Assembly: GCF_003003255.1 (NCBI RefSeq)
Contig: NZ_PVTD01000001.1
Location: 744,001-808,000 of the forward strand
Direction of reading: 5' to 3'
Source: Aliiruegeria haliotis
Lineage (GTDB): Bacteria; Pseudomonadota; Alphaproteobacteria; Rhodobacterales; Rhodobacteraceae
Length of the DNA: 64,000 nucleotides
Below are positions 1 through 9,309 of the stretch, one piece after another (the first letter of the stretch is position 1; the number at the start of each line of letters is the position of its first letter). The notes beneath the pieces were generated by a model. It was not told the origin of the DNA, made no database searches, and was given only the letters and a program-made list of their open reading frames with translations. The position numbers and the translations under genes were made by a program.

Positions 1-1
1 T

Positions 2-580
2 CGCCAGATTACGTCAGATGCCCGATATCTCGTGCAATACCGTCACCCGCTTGAGAGCATCCAATCTTACTTCGAGTTCATTGTCTGCCGCGGCAAGCTT
101 GAGGACAGTCCGGAGAAATGGGCCGGATTCCTGCCGCAGAGGCTGAGGTTTTGGAAAGCCTTCGTGCGCAAATGGTGCCTGGACCCCGGTATGCGTGCCA
201 ATGACCGCGTTCACCGGGTGCAATACGATGCTCTCTATTCCAATACGGTCGGAGAAGCCGAGAAGGCCATTTCCTTTCTGACAGGCGGACAGGTGGAGAT
301 TGATCACAAAAGGCTGGAAAGCGCAGTTGGCCAGTTCTCCAGGGGGTTTTGCCGCTACCGAATTGATGACGGCATGGAAGAAAAGCTGATCAATGCTCGG
401 CGCGACGTTCGGGAGTTTCGGTATTTCAACGACGATTTCTATCGACTGGAGGAGGCGTTGGCCCGGGACTACCTCGAACCCCTTGGGATTCCGCGGCTGT
501 TTGGTGACACCGACGCCACGCCTCCAGCGATGAGCGTGAACCTTCCCACAGAGCCCGCACGCCACCGACGAGCCGGTTGA
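2..580 (+). CDS. Sulfotransferase family protein, 5' end cut off by the window
   Basis: The reading frame is open from base 2 and has no start inside the window, so only the C-terminal ~192 residues are visible. The segment YLVQYRHPLESIQSYFEF has the form of the 3'-phosphate-binding motif of PAPS-dependent sulfotransferases (an R-x-P-x-D/E-x-x-x-S-like pattern). The later stretch with VQYDALYSNTVGEAEKAISFL matches the usual helix after the core fold, where a residue pair near the C-terminus closes over PAPS. The 5'-phosphosulfate loop would lie upstream and cannot be checked. Such enzymes move a sulfuryl group from PAPS to sugars, lipids or small molecules; the acceptor cannot be told from this fragment. 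It converges on the cyclophilin-RTX gene, with 263 bases between them in which I see no gene. Confidence 0.7.
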   Translation, partial: RQITSDARYLVQYRHPLESIQSYFEFIVCRGKLEDSPEKWAGFLPQRLRFWKAFVRKWCLDPGMRANDRVHRVQYDALYSNTVGEAEKAISFLTGGQVEIDHKRLESAVGQFSRGFCRYRIDDGMEEKLINARRDVREFRYFNDDFYRLEEALARDYLEPLGIPRLFGDTDATPPAMSVNLPTEPARHRRAG

Positions 581-843
581 CTGAGAAACGGCGGAAGACA
601 GCGGGGCAACATTCGACAAGCGCAATAAGCGCGGTTTCGACTGCTGACAATGTCGGTTACCCGGGCATAAAACGGCCGGAAACGACTGTCTCTGCACTAC
701 CCGGGTGTCAAATTGGACTCGATTGATGGAGCCTGCCTCCACGTCCCGGGTCGCTCGTCTGTCCAAAGTCCAATGGTCTGACCATCACGAACCGGACATG
801 AAACCGTCTCGTCGGGCTGGTCGTTCCGTACGATCTCAGTGGC

Positions 844-1917
844 TCAGACAATCGCCAGGTCGTCTTTCAGGTCGTTCAGCGTCCCACGATCCTCAATTAC
901 CAGCCGTTCAGCGCCGAAATCGAAGACGAGATCCCCTTTCTCCACGCTCGCGAACTTCCGAATGATCTGGCCCTTGTTCAGGGTGCCGTTCCACAGGCTG
1001 TCATCGAGCCGGATCGTATCCACGTCGTTGACGAAGTCCTTTATCCGGTCGACGCCGTAGCCTTTTCGGAAGACAAACGCGTCACCACCCCGGCCACCGG
1101 TCAGCGCATCGTTGCCCTTGCCACCGTCCAGAACATCCTTGCCCACGTTTCCGAACAGCTTGTCATTGCCCGCGTGGCCCTTGAGAATATCCCGGCCCGC
1201 ATCGCCCTTTAGTGCGTCCTTGCCTTTGTTTCCATTGAGCTTGTCATTGCCCGCGCCGCCTCGCAGCGTGTCGCCGCCCTTGCCGCCGCTCAGCACATCC
1301 CTGCCGCGCAGACCGAACAGGACCTCCGAGGCAGCACCGCCATTCAGCTTGTCGTTTCCGCCGTCTCCGACCAGCACATGTCCCGGGGCCAGATCGTCGG
1401 CGATATAGGCGTCGAGGACCCGGTCCGGCGTGCCCTTGACCTTGCCGTTCTGAGCGCTGTCGCCCTGTTTGATCTGGTCGACGAACGGCATCCCGTCCCG
1501 GACCAATCCGAAGACCGTGTATTGCCCGTCCAGCGACGGCGCCGGATCTGTCATGATGAAGAACTGGCTGTTGCCGCTATCGGGATCGGCCGCACGTGCC
1601 ATGCCGACGATACCGCGCTGGAAGGAGTTCCCCGAGGGCTCCAGCGGAACGTCGGGCAGGGACGATCCACCGGTGCCGACAAGATCGCGGTCCCAGCCAT
1701 CCTTCAGGTCGCCGTATTGCACGTCGCCCGTCTGCGCCATGAAGCCGTCGATCACCCGGTGAAAGGCGACATTGTCATAGTCGCCGCTACGGGTGATCGC
1801 CTTGATTTGGTCCACGGTCTTTTCCGCGACATGGGGCGCAAGCCCTATCGCGACGGTCCCGTACTTCAGCTCCAACATCAGGATGTTGGTGGGATCATTC
1901 AGCGGATTTCCGGCCAT
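844..1917 (-). CDS. Cyclophilin-type peptidyl-prolyl isomerase fused to RTX calcium-binding repeats
   Basis: The protein has 357 residues, starting at the ATG at 1917 behind a GAGGG ribosome-binding site; an in-frame extension upstream has no such site. Residues ~12-173 form a cyclophilin domain with FHR (R54), Q62 in FMAQTGD and the SGNSQFFI strand (F119), the active-site residues expected for cis-trans prolyl isomerisation. From ~184 to ~280 about ten glycine- and aspartate-rich nonapeptides of the GGxGxDxLx type follow (GGNDKLNGG, GAGNDKLNG, AGNDKLFGN), then a C-terminal region ending LNDLKDDLAIV. There is no Sec signal peptide. RTX repeats with an uncleaved C-terminal signal are typical of type I secretion substrates, so extracellular export is inferred. 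No T1SS exporter gene lies in the window. Domain calls are strong; the biological role is unknown. Confidence 0.9.
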   Translation of the reverse strand: MAGNPLNDPTNILMLELKYGTVAIGLAPHVAEKTVDQIKAITRSGDYDNVAFHRVIDGFMAQTGDVQYGDLKDGWDRDLVGTGGSSLPDVPLEPSGNSFQRGIVGMARAADPDSGNSQFFIMTDPAPSLDGQYTVFGLVRDGMPFVDQIKQGDSAQNGKVKGTPDRVLDAYIADDLAPGHVLVGDGGNDKLNGGAASEVLFGLRGRDVLSGGKGGDTLRGGAGNDKLNGNKGKDALKGDAGRDILKGHAGNDKLFGNVGKDVLDGGKGNDALTGGRGGDAFVFRKGYGVDRIKDFVNDVDTIRLDDSLWNGTLNKGQIIRKFASVEKGDLVFDFGAERLVIEDRGTLNDLKDDLAIV

Positions 1918-2276
1918 GTTTGCCCTCGGCGGTTCGTGCATCCATGTGAGGGTACTTTGACGTGGTGCCACTGTCGAGAGTGACCGACCGGTCGGACCCG
2001 TCGGAAACGACCGGTTGGCCTCGCAACATGCCCGACATCTTGCATCGTATCACCGGCTCTGCTCCAACCCGGGCCAGACACGCCTGTGTTGCGACACACC
2101 GAACCCGCCCCGCAACGACCGGCCGACACGTACGGGTATCTGCGCGCCGGGGGCTATGGATGGCTTTGGCGCCATCCGGAGCGTGCGGATTTGCCATCCG
2201 AAATCGGCCATTTTGTCCCGACCTGCACGGCCGAGGTTAACCCTTTTTCAACCATGATTACCCTAGCGTCGCTGCG
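1918..2276. other. Divergent intergenic region between the cyclophilin-RTX gene and comEC
   Basis: About 360 bases hold the promoters of two divergent genes. Short open frames occur on both strands but have no homology-like features or ribosome-binding sites. The half nearest comEC contains a TTAA-N7-TCAAC sequence, listed separately. Confidence 0.5.
2237..2252 (+). promoter_or_regulatory. CtrA-like box upstream of comEC
   Basis: TTAA at 2237-2240, seven bases (CCCTTTT), then TCAAC at 2248-2252. This agrees with the alphaproteobacterial CtrA consensus TTAA-N7-TTAAC at all but one position. It lies 25 bases before the assigned comEC start. CtrA control of competence genes is known in Rhodobacter relatives; binding here is inferred. 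Confidence 0.4.
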
Positions 2277-4370
2277 ATGTTTGCTGCGCCCGTGGTCTCC
2301 CGTTCGTCCGTGCGCCGGGCCGGTCCGGCCCGGGCTGCGCAGCGGATGATGCTCGCGCAACGCGGCACGCTGCTCCTCTGGGTGCCGGTGTTCCTCGCTG
2401 TTGGCGTCTCGATCTGGTTCGCGCTTCGGGTCGAGCCCGGCGCCGGCGCCTACTGGGCCGCGGGGCTTGCCGCTGCGTTCCTCCTGCTATTGGGGCTGCG
2501 GGCCGGGGACGCCGTCTCTCCGTTCTTTCTCGCCTGTTGCCTGGTACTTGCGGGGTTCCTGCTGGCAGGGGCGAGGGCGCACCTGGTGTCCGCCCCGGTG
2601 CTCGGTTTCCGCTACTACGGGCCGATCGAGGGAAGGATCGTGGCGCTGGACCGGTCCAGTTCCGACAAACCGAGGCTGACGCTTGACCGGGTGGTGCTGG
2701 CGGACATGCATCCGGACAGGGTGCCCCGAAAGGTCCGGATCTCTCTCCATGGCGCGCAAGGGTTCGTCGTTCCGGAACCGGGACTCACGGTGATCCTGAC
2801 CGGGCATCTGTCGTCGCCGTCCGGGCCGGTCGAGCCGGGCGGCTTCGATTTCCGCCGGATGGTCTGGTTCAAGAGCCTTGGCGCTGTCGGCTACACGCGA
2901 ACACCGGTCCTGGTGCTGGCCCCGGCCGAGGAGGGGCGGGCGGGGTTGGGCGTTTTCCGCACCCGGATGGCCCTGTCAGAGGCCATCCGGTCCCGCGTCC
3001 CCGGCGATGCGGGCGGCTTTGCAGCGGCGATCCTTGCGGGCGACCGGTCCGCAATGGACCATGACGTGGTCGAGGCCTTGCGCAACTCCAACATGGCCCA
3101 TCTGCTGGCGATCTCCGGCCTGCACATGGGGCTGCTGACCGGGGTGGTCTTTGCCGGACTGCGGGCCATCCTGTCGCTGTATCCCTGGCTGGCACTGCGC
3201 TTTGCGATCAAGAAGATCGCCGCCATGGCGGCGTTGGCCGCGGGGGCGGGCTACCTTGCGCTTTCAGGGGGAAGCGTTTCCACGGAACGGGCCCTTGTCA
3301 TGGTTGCGGTCATGTTCGGGGCGGTGTTGCTCGACCGGCGGGCAGTCTCGCTTCGGTCGGTCGCCATCGCCGCCACCCTCCTGCTGTGCTGGAGCCCGGA
3401 GGCGCTCTTTGGTCCCGGATTTCAGATGTCGTTTGCCGCCACCACCGGTCTTGTCGCGGTCTTTGGCTGGCTGCGGGATCATCCCGGCGTTCTGGCGCGG
3501 GTGCCGCGTTGGGGGATGCCGGCGTTGACAGTCCTGATCTCTTCGGCGGTTGCCGGTGCCGCCACGGCCCCTTTCGGCGCGGCCCATTTCAATCGGATTG
3601 CGGATTACGGGTTGATTGCGAACCTGTTTTCCGTGCCCGTCATGGGCGCCCTCGTCATGCCGTCAGCCGTCGTTGCCGCCGTGATGGCGCCGTTTGGGCT
3701 CGAGTGGATCCCGCTTTCCGTGCTCCGGCTCGGGTTGGAGTGGATCCTTCTTGTTGCCGAAACTGTCAGTGGTTGGGAGGGGGCGGTCACCCATGTCGTG
3801 GCGCCGGGACGCGCGGTGCTGCCCTGCCTCAGCCTCGGCGTGCTTGTCTTCCTGATCTGGCGAGGGCGGGGGCGGTTCCTTGGGCTGGCGGGGGTGGCGG
3901 TGGCCGGTGCGCTCTGGCTCACGGCGGAGCGGCCACCGGTCCTGATTGCCGATACGGGTGGGCTGGTCGGGGTCATGGGACCAGAGGGTCGCACGGTGAG
4001 CAAGCCACGTGGCGACGGGTTCTCTGCATTGACCTGGCTGGAAAATGACGGTGACGGGGCCGATCAGGCCACCGCTGCCGGGCGCCCCGGGTTCGTGGGG
4101 CCAAAAGGCGACCGAACCACCATCCTGGATGGCGGGGTCAGCCTCCGGCACCTGACCGGGCGGGGGGCGGTCGATCGGCTACAGGAGGGCTGCGGCGCCG
4201 ATATCGTGGTGATCAACACAAGCGTAGAGCGATTGCCGCGCACGGGTTGCCGACTCGTCACGCCCGAAACGCTGCGTCGTTCCGGGGCGCTGGCGGTCTG
4301 GCCGGAGGCGGAGGGCGTCCGGATCCTGTCCGTGCGCGATACGGAAGGAGCACGGATGTGGTCACCGTGA
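2277..4370 (+). CDS. comEC: ComEC/Rec2 family DNA-uptake channel protein
   Basis: A 697-residue membrane protein. Four or so hydrophobic segments lie in residues ~25-105 (DUF4131 region), followed by a small soluble OB-like part. The Competence domain begins around residue 240, with the diagnostic stretch NSNMAHLLAISGLHMGLLTG at about 268-287 and many membrane helices to ~530. In transforming bacteria ComEC carries single-stranded DNA across the inner membrane. The C-terminal ~140 residues sit where a metallo-beta-lactamase-like domain would be, but no HxHxDH metal motif is visible, so that domain looks degenerate. The start at 2277 has no clear ribosome-binding site; ATGs at 2346 and 2349 are alternatives, though homologues usually carry ~25 residues before the AQRG segment. 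The gene converges on lexA, 13 bases away. Confidence 0.9.
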   Translation: MFAAPVVSRSSVRRAGPARAAQRMMLAQRGTLLLWVPVFLAVGVSIWFALRVEPGAGAYWAAGLAAAFLLLLGLRAGDAVSPFFLACCLVLAGFLLAGARAHLVSAPVLGFRYYGPIEGRIVALDRSSSDKPRLTLDRVVLADMHPDRVPRKVRISLHGAQGFVVPEPGLTVILTGHLSSPSGPVEPGGFDFRRMVWFKSLGAVGYTRTPVLVLAPAEEGRAGLGVFRTRMALSEAIRSRVPGDAGGFAAAILAGDRSAMDHDVVEALRNSNMAHLLAISGLHMGLLTGVVFAGLRAILSLYPWLALRFAIKKIAAMAALAAGAGYLALSGGSVSTERALVMVAVMFGAVLLDRRAVSLRSVAIAATLLLCWSPEALFGPGFQMSFAATTGLVAVFGWLRDHPGVLARVPRWGMPALTVLISSAVAGAATAPFGAAHFNRIADYGLIANLFSVPVMGALVMPSAVVAAVMAPFGLEWIPLSVLRLGLEWILLVAETVSGWEGAVTHVVAPGRAVLPCLSLGVLVFLIWRGRGRFLGLAGVAVAGALWLTAERPPVLIADTGGLVGVMGPEGRTVSKPRGDGFSALTWLENDGDGADQATAAGRPGFVGPKGDRTTILDGGVSLRHLTGRGAVDRLQEGCGADIVVINTSVERLPRTGCRLVTPETLRRSGALAVWPEAEGVRILSVRDTEGARMWSP

Positions 4371-4383
4371 GCCGGAGCGGCCT

Positions 4384-5079
4384 TCAGTAGCTTCGGATGA
4401 GGCCCACCAACCGGCCCTGCACCTTCACCTGGTCGTCGCGGAAAAGCCGGGTTTCATAGGCCGGGTTCGCCGCTTCAAGCGCAATCGTATGGCCACGGCG
4501 ACGGAAACGCTTGAGCGTTGCCTCGCTGTTTTCGACCACGAGCGCCACGACGATATCGCCGTCATCGGCGGTGGTCTGTTCACGGATCACCACGACATCG
4601 CCGTCGTTGATCCCGGCCTCGATCATGGAATCGCCTTTGACTTCAAGCGCGTAGTGATGACCGTTGCCGACCATCTGACCGGGCACGGCAACCGTGTGGC
4701 TGACCTGACTGATCGCCTCGATTGGCACGCCGGCAGCGATCCGGCCCATGACCGGCAGTTCGGTGGCATGAATCTGGAGCGGAATGGAATTGGCCGGTTG
4801 CGGGGCCGGGGAGGCCGCCGCGTCCCCGTCGATGACGACCGGCTGGAACCCCTTGGCCTGCAAGGCATCCGGCAGTTTCACGATCTCGATTGCGCGGGCA
4901 CGGTGGGCGAGACGGCGGATAAATCCACGCTCCTCCAGTGCCGTGATCAGGCGGTGAATGCCCGACTTGGAGCGCAGGTCCAACGCGTCCTTCATCTCGT
5001 CAAAGGAAGGGGGCACCCCGTCGCGCTGCGTGCGCGCGTGGATGAACTCCAGAAGGTCGAGTTGTTTCTTCGTCAACAT
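4384..5079 (-). CDS. lexA: LexA SOS-response repressor and self-cleaving protease
   Basis: 231 residues, the usual alphaproteobacterial length. The N-terminal winged helix-turn-helix (1-70, beginning [13 protein letters not shown]) binds SOS boxes. A linker leads to the Ala116-Gly117 cleavage site (RIAAGVP), and the S24-type catalytic pair is Ser151 (KGDSMIEAG) and Lys190 (SEATLKRF). RecA filaments stimulate self-cleavage and so derepress repair genes. A perfect SOS box lies upstream at 5121-5135, indicating autoregulation. The gene is last in a minus-strand series after moeA but has its own promoter region of ~79 bases, so it can be expressed apart from the trp/moa chain. Confidence 0.97.
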   Translation of the reverse strand: MLTKKQLDLLEFIHARTQRDGVPPSFDEMKDALDLRSKSGIHRLITALEERGFIRRLAHRARAIEIVKLPDALQAKGFQPVVIDGDAAASPAPQPANSIPLQIHATELPVMGRIAAGVPIEAISQVSHTVAVPGQMVGNGHHYALEVKGDSMIEAGINDGDVVVIREQTTADDGDIVVALVVENSEATLKRFRRRGHTIALEAANPAYETRLFRDDQVKVQGRLVGLIRSY

Positions 5080-5120
5080 GGCGTGCCCTCGCTGGCTGCA
5101 AAGCTCTGCGTTTACGCCAT

Positions 5121-5135
5121 GTTCTGCCAGTGTTC
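5121..5135 (+). promoter_or_regulatory. SOS box (LexA operator)
   Basis: GTTC-TGCCAGT-GTTC, an exact match to the alphaproteobacterial LexA operator GTTC-N7-GTTC. It lies between the moeA stop and the lexA start, ~42 bases from the lexA ATG, and points to autoregulation of lexA. Confidence 0.88.
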
Positions 5136-5158
5136 ACGTTTTGTGTCAACCGCACTGC

Positions 5159-6331
5159 CTAAATTGCCACCACCTCCACCGTCTCGCCAGCGGAGCGTGG
5201 CCCGTCTGCAACGGGGCGGACCAGCAGCGCATTGGCACTGGCAAGCACGGTCAGCAGCGCGCTGTCCTGGCGGCGAAAGGGGGTGACAACGCCGTTCTCG
5301 ACAATCGCCCGCATGTAGTGTTCCCGAGGGCCGTTCGCAGCGATGTCACAGGCGAGCGTCGCCTGGGTCCGCGGGGCCGGACCAGCGTCGAGTCCAAGCA
5401 TCGCACGAACCAGCGGCAGCAGGAAGATCGTCCCGCAAACCATTGCGGATACAGGGTTTCCCGGAAGGCCAACCATGGCGGCACCGTTCAGGCGACCGGC
5501 CATTAACGGTTTCCCCGGGCGCATGGCCACCTTGTAGAAGGAACGCTCCATACCAAGATCGCCTGCGACTTTGCCGACAAGATCGTGGTCTCCGACCGAG
5601 GCACCACCAATCGTCACCACGAGGTCGGCGCCTGTCGCAAGCTCGAAGGCTGTCCGCAGGCTGCTCTCGGTGTCCCGGGCAATGGGCAACATGCGGACCT
5701 CGGCGCCGGCGGCTTCCAGCATCCCTTTCAGGCCGAAGGAGTTGGAGGCAATGATCTGGTCGGCGCGCGGCGCTTCGCCGGGCATGACCAACTCGTCACC
5801 GGTGGCCAGGATCGCGACCACGGGCCTGCGGCGGACTCTCAGGAGCGGCACGTTCATGGCCGCGGCGAGGGCAACGTCGCCGGGTGCCAACCGTCGCGGC
5901 GCCTCGATCCTGTCCCCGGGTTTGAAGTCGCCTCCGGCGGGGCGGATGTTGTCGCCATGGCTGTCGGCATCGGTGATGGTGATCCGCGCGCCGTCGCGGG
6001 TCACGTTTTCCTGGATCACGACCATGTCGGCGCCTTCGGGAACCACGGCTCCGGTGAAGATGCGAAGGGCCTGGCCGGATGCGATGGTCCCGGTCCAGGC
6101 GCGCCCGGCCGGGGCCTCGCCGACCACGTCGAGCGTGGCGCCGGACCGGACATCGGCCTGTCGCACGGCATAGCCATCCATGGCGGAGGCAGGGAAGGGT
6201 GGTTGGTTGCGTGTTGCCACGACCGGCTCGGCCAGGACCCGGCCGTTGGCCTCCGTCAGGGGGACGGTTTCGGTGGGCATCAATGTCGCCAGCGCGGTGA
6301 CTTTCGCCAACGCCTCCGAGACCGGGATCAT
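5159..6331 (-). CDS. moeA: Molybdopterin molybdenumtransferase MoeA
   Basis: 390 residues with the usual MoeA layout: an N-terminal elongated domain (from [15 protein letters not shown], with the [12 protein letters not shown] motif near residue 50), the central MogA-like fold ([13 protein letters not shown], preceded by ATGDELV) and a C-terminal beta-barrel from about residue 320. The enzyme inserts molybdate into adenylylated molybdopterin to finish molybdenum cofactor. Its ATG overlaps the moaC stop codon by four bases (ATGA), so the two cofactor genes should be translationally coupled. The protein ends 80 bases before the lexA start. Confidence 0.96.
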   Translation of the reverse strand: MIPVSEALAKVTALATLMPTETVPLTEANGRVLAEPVVATRNQPPFPASAMDGYAVRQADVRSGATLDVVGEAPAGRAWTGTIASGQALRIFTGAVVPEGADMVVIQENVTRDGARITITDADSHGDNIRPAGGDFKPGDRIEAPRRLAPGDVALAAAMNVPLLRVRRRPVVAILATGDELVMPGEAPRADQIIASNSFGLKGMLEAAGAEVRMLPIARDTESSLRTAFELATGADLVVTIGGASVGDHDLVGKVAGDLGMERSFYKVAMRPGKPLMAGRLNGAAMVGLPGNPVSAMVCGTIFLLPLVRAMLGLDAGPAPRTQATLACDIAANGPREHYMRAIVENGVVTPFRRQDSALLTVLASANALLVRPVADGPRSAGETVEVVAI

Positions 6332-6804
6332 GCGCCGGCCTCGTAGAGCCCCGACTTGCCGCCGTCCTTGAGCACCACGCGGATGCCGCCGATCTCCATG
6401 CTCTTCTCGGCGGCCTTGAGCATGTCATAGATGGTGAGCGCGGCGGTGGAGACCGCCGTCAGCGCCTCCATCTCTACTCCGGTCTGGCCGGTGGTCTTCA
6501 CCGTTGCCGCGATCCGCACGCCGGGCAGGGCCGGATCGGCCTCCAGTTCCACGGCAACCTTGGTGATCGGCAGCGGGTGACACAGCGGGATGAGGTCGGA
6601 TGTCTTCTTGGCGGCCATGATGCCGGCAAGCCGTGCCACACCAAGCACATCGCCCTTTTTCGCGGTGCCCTGCTGTACGAGGTCCAGCGTCGCGGGCGAC
6701 ATGCGGACCCAGCCCTCCGCCACGGCTATCCGCGAGGTCACTTCTTTGCGGGAGACATCCACCATGTGGGCGCGGCCTTCGCCATCGAAATGGGTGAGCG
6801 ACAT
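6328..6804 (-). CDS. moaC: Cyclic pyranopterin monophosphate synthase MoaC
   Basis: 158 residues from the ATG at 6804. Together with the radical-SAM enzyme MoaA, MoaC rearranges GTP to cyclic pyranopterin monophosphate in the first step of molybdenum cofactor synthesis. Family hallmarks are the opening [18 protein letters not shown], the [15 protein letters not shown] segment (residues ~66-80) and [12 protein letters not shown] (~108-119), which builds the active site at the subunit interface. Longer in-frame upstream sequence belongs to the trpC shadow frame. The start codon overlaps the trpC stop (TGATG) and the stop overlaps moeA (ATGA). moaA is not in the window. Confidence 0.97.
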   Translation of the reverse strand: MSLTHFDGEGRAHMVDVSRKEVTSRIAVAEGWVRMSPATLDLVQQGTAKKGDVLGVARLAGIMAAKKTSDLIPLCHPLPITKVAVELEADPALPGVRIAATVKTTGQTGVEMEALTAVSTAALTIYDMLKAAEKSMEIGGIRVVLKDGGKSGLYEAGA

Positions 6805-7628
6805 CAGATGCCCCCGCCATGGGCCGCCGTGAGCGGATTGGCCAGCAACGTGCGCGTCGCGGTTTCCACGTCGTCCTGCCGCATCAGGCTTTCGCCGATC
6901 AGGAAGCAGCGTGCGCCATACATGGCAAGTTCGGCCAGTTCCTTCGGCCCCGACAGCCCGCTCTCGGAGATGATCAGGCGATCTTCCGGGATGTGCTTGA
7001 TCAGCCCGCGCGTGGTGTCCAGCGTCGTCTCGAACGTGTTCAGGTCGCGGTTGTTGATACCGACAAGGCGGGACCTGAGCGTCAGCGCACGGTCCAGTTC
7101 CGCGCGATTGTGAACCTCGATCAACGCGTCCATGCCCCATTCGAAGGCAGCGGTCTCCAGTTCGGCGGCCTGGCTGTCGGTGACAGACGCCATGATGATC
7201 AGGATGCAATCGGCGCCGAGCGCGCGGGCCTCGGCCACCTGGTAGGTGTCGTACATGAAGTCCTTGCGCAGCGCCGGAAGCGACGTGGCCGCGCGGGCGG
7301 CGGTGAGGAAACTGTCATCTCCCTGGAACGACGGGCCGTCTGTCAGCACCGACAGGCAGGTCGCGCCGCCGCGTTCGTAGGCTTGCGCCAGCTCGGCCGG
7401 GTCGAAATCCTCCCGGATCAGACCTTTGGACGGGCTTGCCTTCTTCACCTCGGCAATCAGCCCGTATCCCTGGTGAACAGCCTTGCGAAGCGACGCCTCG
7501 AAGCCGCGGATCGGGGCGGCGGACTTCGCGGCGGCCTCGACCTCCGCGAGCGGGCGTTCGGCCTTGCAGGCCTCGATGTGGTCGAGCTTGTAGGCCTTGA
7601 TCTTCTCGAGGATCGTTGGGGTGCTCAT
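6804..7628 (-). CDS. trpC: Indole-3-glycerol phosphate synthase
   Basis: 274 residues, a monofunctional TIM-barrel enzyme that closes the indole ring from carboxyphenylamino-deoxyribulose phosphate. Recognisable elements are an N-terminal extension ([14 protein letters not shown]), [12 protein letters not shown] with its catalytic lysine pair (~60-71), [12 protein letters not shown] with a second catalytic lysine (~121), [11 protein letters not shown] (~190) and ISESGLSG (~222), the phosphate-binding end of the barrel. The start at 7628 is set by similarity and by the ATGA overlap with the ung stop codon; the frame stays open far upstream but that part is a shadow of ung. Part of the chain trpG-trpD-ung-trpC-moaC-moeA. 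Confidence 0.97.
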   Translation of the reverse strand: MSTPTILEKIKAYKLDHIEACKAERPLAEVEAAAKSAAPIRGFEASLRKAVHQGYGLIAEVKKASPSKGLIREDFDPAELAQAYERGGATCLSVLTDGPSFQGDDSFLTAARAATSLPALRKDFMYDTYQVAEARALGADCILIIMASVTDSQAAELETAAFEWGMDALIEVHNRAELDRALTLRSRLVGINNRDLNTFETTLDTTRGLIKHIPEDRLIISESGLSGPKELAELAMYGARCFLIGESLMRQDDVETATRTLLANPLTAAHGGGI

Positions 7629-8293
7629 GCGGCCTCCGGGGATGTCCAGTTGATGGGAGAGTGACCCTGCGCCTGCAACCAGGAATTGGTGCGGGAAAAG
7701 GGGCGTGACCCAAAAAAGCCCTTCCGCGCCGAAAGCGGCGAGGGATGGGCGGTTTCGAGGATGAAATGGTCGGTGCCGGTGAGGGCCCCGGCCGCGGTGG
7801 CCTGCGCGGGCTTGCCCCACAACAGGAAGGCCCGGGGGATGGACGACAGGCGGGCAATCACCTGCCGGGTGAGCGCCTGCCAACCCAGCGACTTGTGGCC
7901 ATGCGCCTCGCCTGCGGGCACGGTGAGCACCGCGTTGAGCAGAAGAACGCCCTGACGGGCCCAGAACCGCAGGTCTGCATTCGGGGGCGCGGCGCCGAGG
8001 TCGGCTTCCATTTCCTTGTAGATATTGCCGAGCGAGCGGGGCAGGGGCCTGACATCCGCCTCCGCAGAGAAGGCCAGCCCATGGGCATGGCCCGGCGTCG
8101 GGTAGGGATCCTGCCCGAGAATCACCACGCGGGTCTGGTCGGGCTGGGTCAGTTCCAGTGCAGCGAAGACGTCGCGCTCCGCTGGAAGCACGTCCCGCTC
8201 TTCCGCGTCGAGTGCGGCGGCAATGCGCGGCAGGTCCTGGGCAAAGAACGGCAGATCCCCCCAGGCGCCGATATGTCGGACACTCAGGGTCAT
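7625..8293 (-). CDS. ung: Uracil-DNA glycosylase, family 1
   Basis: 222 residues. The water-activating loop GQDPYP (G60-P65, catalytic Asp62), the uracil-recognition strand LLLN (~117-120) and the DNA-intercalation loop HPSPLS (His183) are all present, which marks a family-1 UNG. It removes uracil from DNA to start base-excision repair. It sits between trpD and trpC with ATGA overlaps on both sides (start on the trpD stop, stop on the trpC start), so a repair enzyme is translationally coupled to tryptophan genes. No SOS box is visible next to it. Confidence 0.96.
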   Translation of the reverse strand: MTLSVRHIGAWGDLPFFAQDLPRIAAALDAEERDVLPAERDVFAALELTQPDQTRVVILGQDPYPTPGHAHGLAFSAEADVRPLPRSLGNIYKEMEADLGAAPPNADLRFWARQGVLLLNAVLTVPAGEAHGHKSLGWQALTRQVIARLSSIPRAFLLWGKPAQATAAGALTGTDHFILETAHPSPLSARKGFFGSRPFSRTNSWLQAQGHSPINWTSPEAA

Positions 8294-9309
8294 GACGTCG
8301 CCGTGGTAACCCTGGCAAGGCCGGTGACTTTCGCCCTGGCCGCGCCGCTGTCGATGCTGACGCGCCCCATTTCCACACCCTGCTTCAGGTCGTCAGCCAC
8401 TCCGGCAACCACGAGTGCCGCGGCGGTGTTCAACAGCACGGCGTCGCGATAGGCGCCCGCCGCACCGTCGAGAAGTGCTGCGAAGGCGCGGCCGTTTTCC
8501 TCCGGGGTGCCGCCGAGGATCGCTTCGAACGGGTGGACCGGCAGGCCGGCATCCTCCGGGGCGATCTCCATGTCGGTGACGGTGCCATCCTTCAGGGCGC
8601 ACACCTTGCTCGGCGCGGCGATGGAAAGCTCGTCGGTGCCGTCGCCGCCGTGCACGAGCCATGCGGCCTCGGAGCCGAGCGAGTGCAACGTCTCCGCCAT
8701 GGGGCGGATCAGCGCGTCGGAAAAGGCACCGGTCAACTGGCGTTTCACCCCCGCGGGGTTGGTCAACGGCCCGAGAATGTTGAATATCGTCCGCGTGCCG
8801 AGTTCCGCCCGGGTGGGCATGACGTGCCGCATCGCGGGATGGTGCATCGGGGCCATCATGAAGGCGATGCCGACCTCTTCGAGTGCTGTCTGAACCACGT
8901 CGACGCCGACCATCACGTCGATTCCCATCTGCCCCAGCGCATCCGCCGCGCCGGATCTGGAGGACAGGTTGCGATTGCCGTGCTTTGCAACAGGCACGCC
9001 TGCGCCGGCCACGACAAAGGCGGTCGCGGTGGAGATGTTCAGGGTGCCCTTGCCGTCGCCGCCTGTGCCGACGATGTCCATGGCGCCCTCTGGAGCGGTC
9101 ACGGCATTGCACTTGGCGCGCATGACGCGGGCGGCGGCGGCAATCTCCTCGACCGTTTCGCCACGGGTGCGCAGCGCCATCAGGAAGCCACCGATCTGGC
9201 TTGGCGTGGCTTCGCCTTCGAAGAGTGCATCGAAGGCGGTCTCCGCCTCGGCGCCGGTCAGCGGTCGGTCGGCGGCCAATCCGATCAGGGGTTTAAGGCT
9301 GTCGCTCAT
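8290..9309 (-). CDS. trpD: Anthranilate phosphoribosyltransferase
   Basis: 339 residues, the usual length. It transfers phosphoribose from PRPP to anthranilate, the second step of tryptophan synthesis. The PRPP-binding glycine loop [14 protein letters not shown] (~81-94), [15 protein letters not shown] (~108-122) and [17 protein letters not shown] are all intact, and the N-terminal helical domain carries the expected [15 protein letters not shown] helix. The start overlaps the trpG stop as ATGA, and its own stop overlaps the ung start the same way. Confidence 0.97.
   Translation of the reverse strand: MSDSLKPLIGLAADRPLTGAEAETAFDALFEGEATPSQIGGFLMALRTRGETVEEIAAAARVMRAKCNAVTAPEGAMDIVGTGGDGKGTLNISTATAFVVAGAGVPVAKHGNRNLSSRSGAADALGQMGIDVMVGVDVVQTALEEVGIAFMMAPMHHPAMRHVMPTRAELGTRTIFNILGPLTNPAGVKRQLTGAFSDALIRPMAETLHSLGSEAAWLVHGGDGTDELSIAAPSKVCALKDGTVTDMEIAPEDAGLPVHPFEAILGGTPEENGRAFAALLDGAAGAYRDAVLLNTAAALVVAGVADDLKQGVEMGRVSIDSGAARAKVTGLARVTTATS

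Noticed and set aside
14-766. Long open frame on the minus strand opposite the sulfotransferase fragment
   Set aside because: Its codon positions mirror the plus-strand sulfotransferase, which has recognisable motifs; the antisense translation has no domain pattern.
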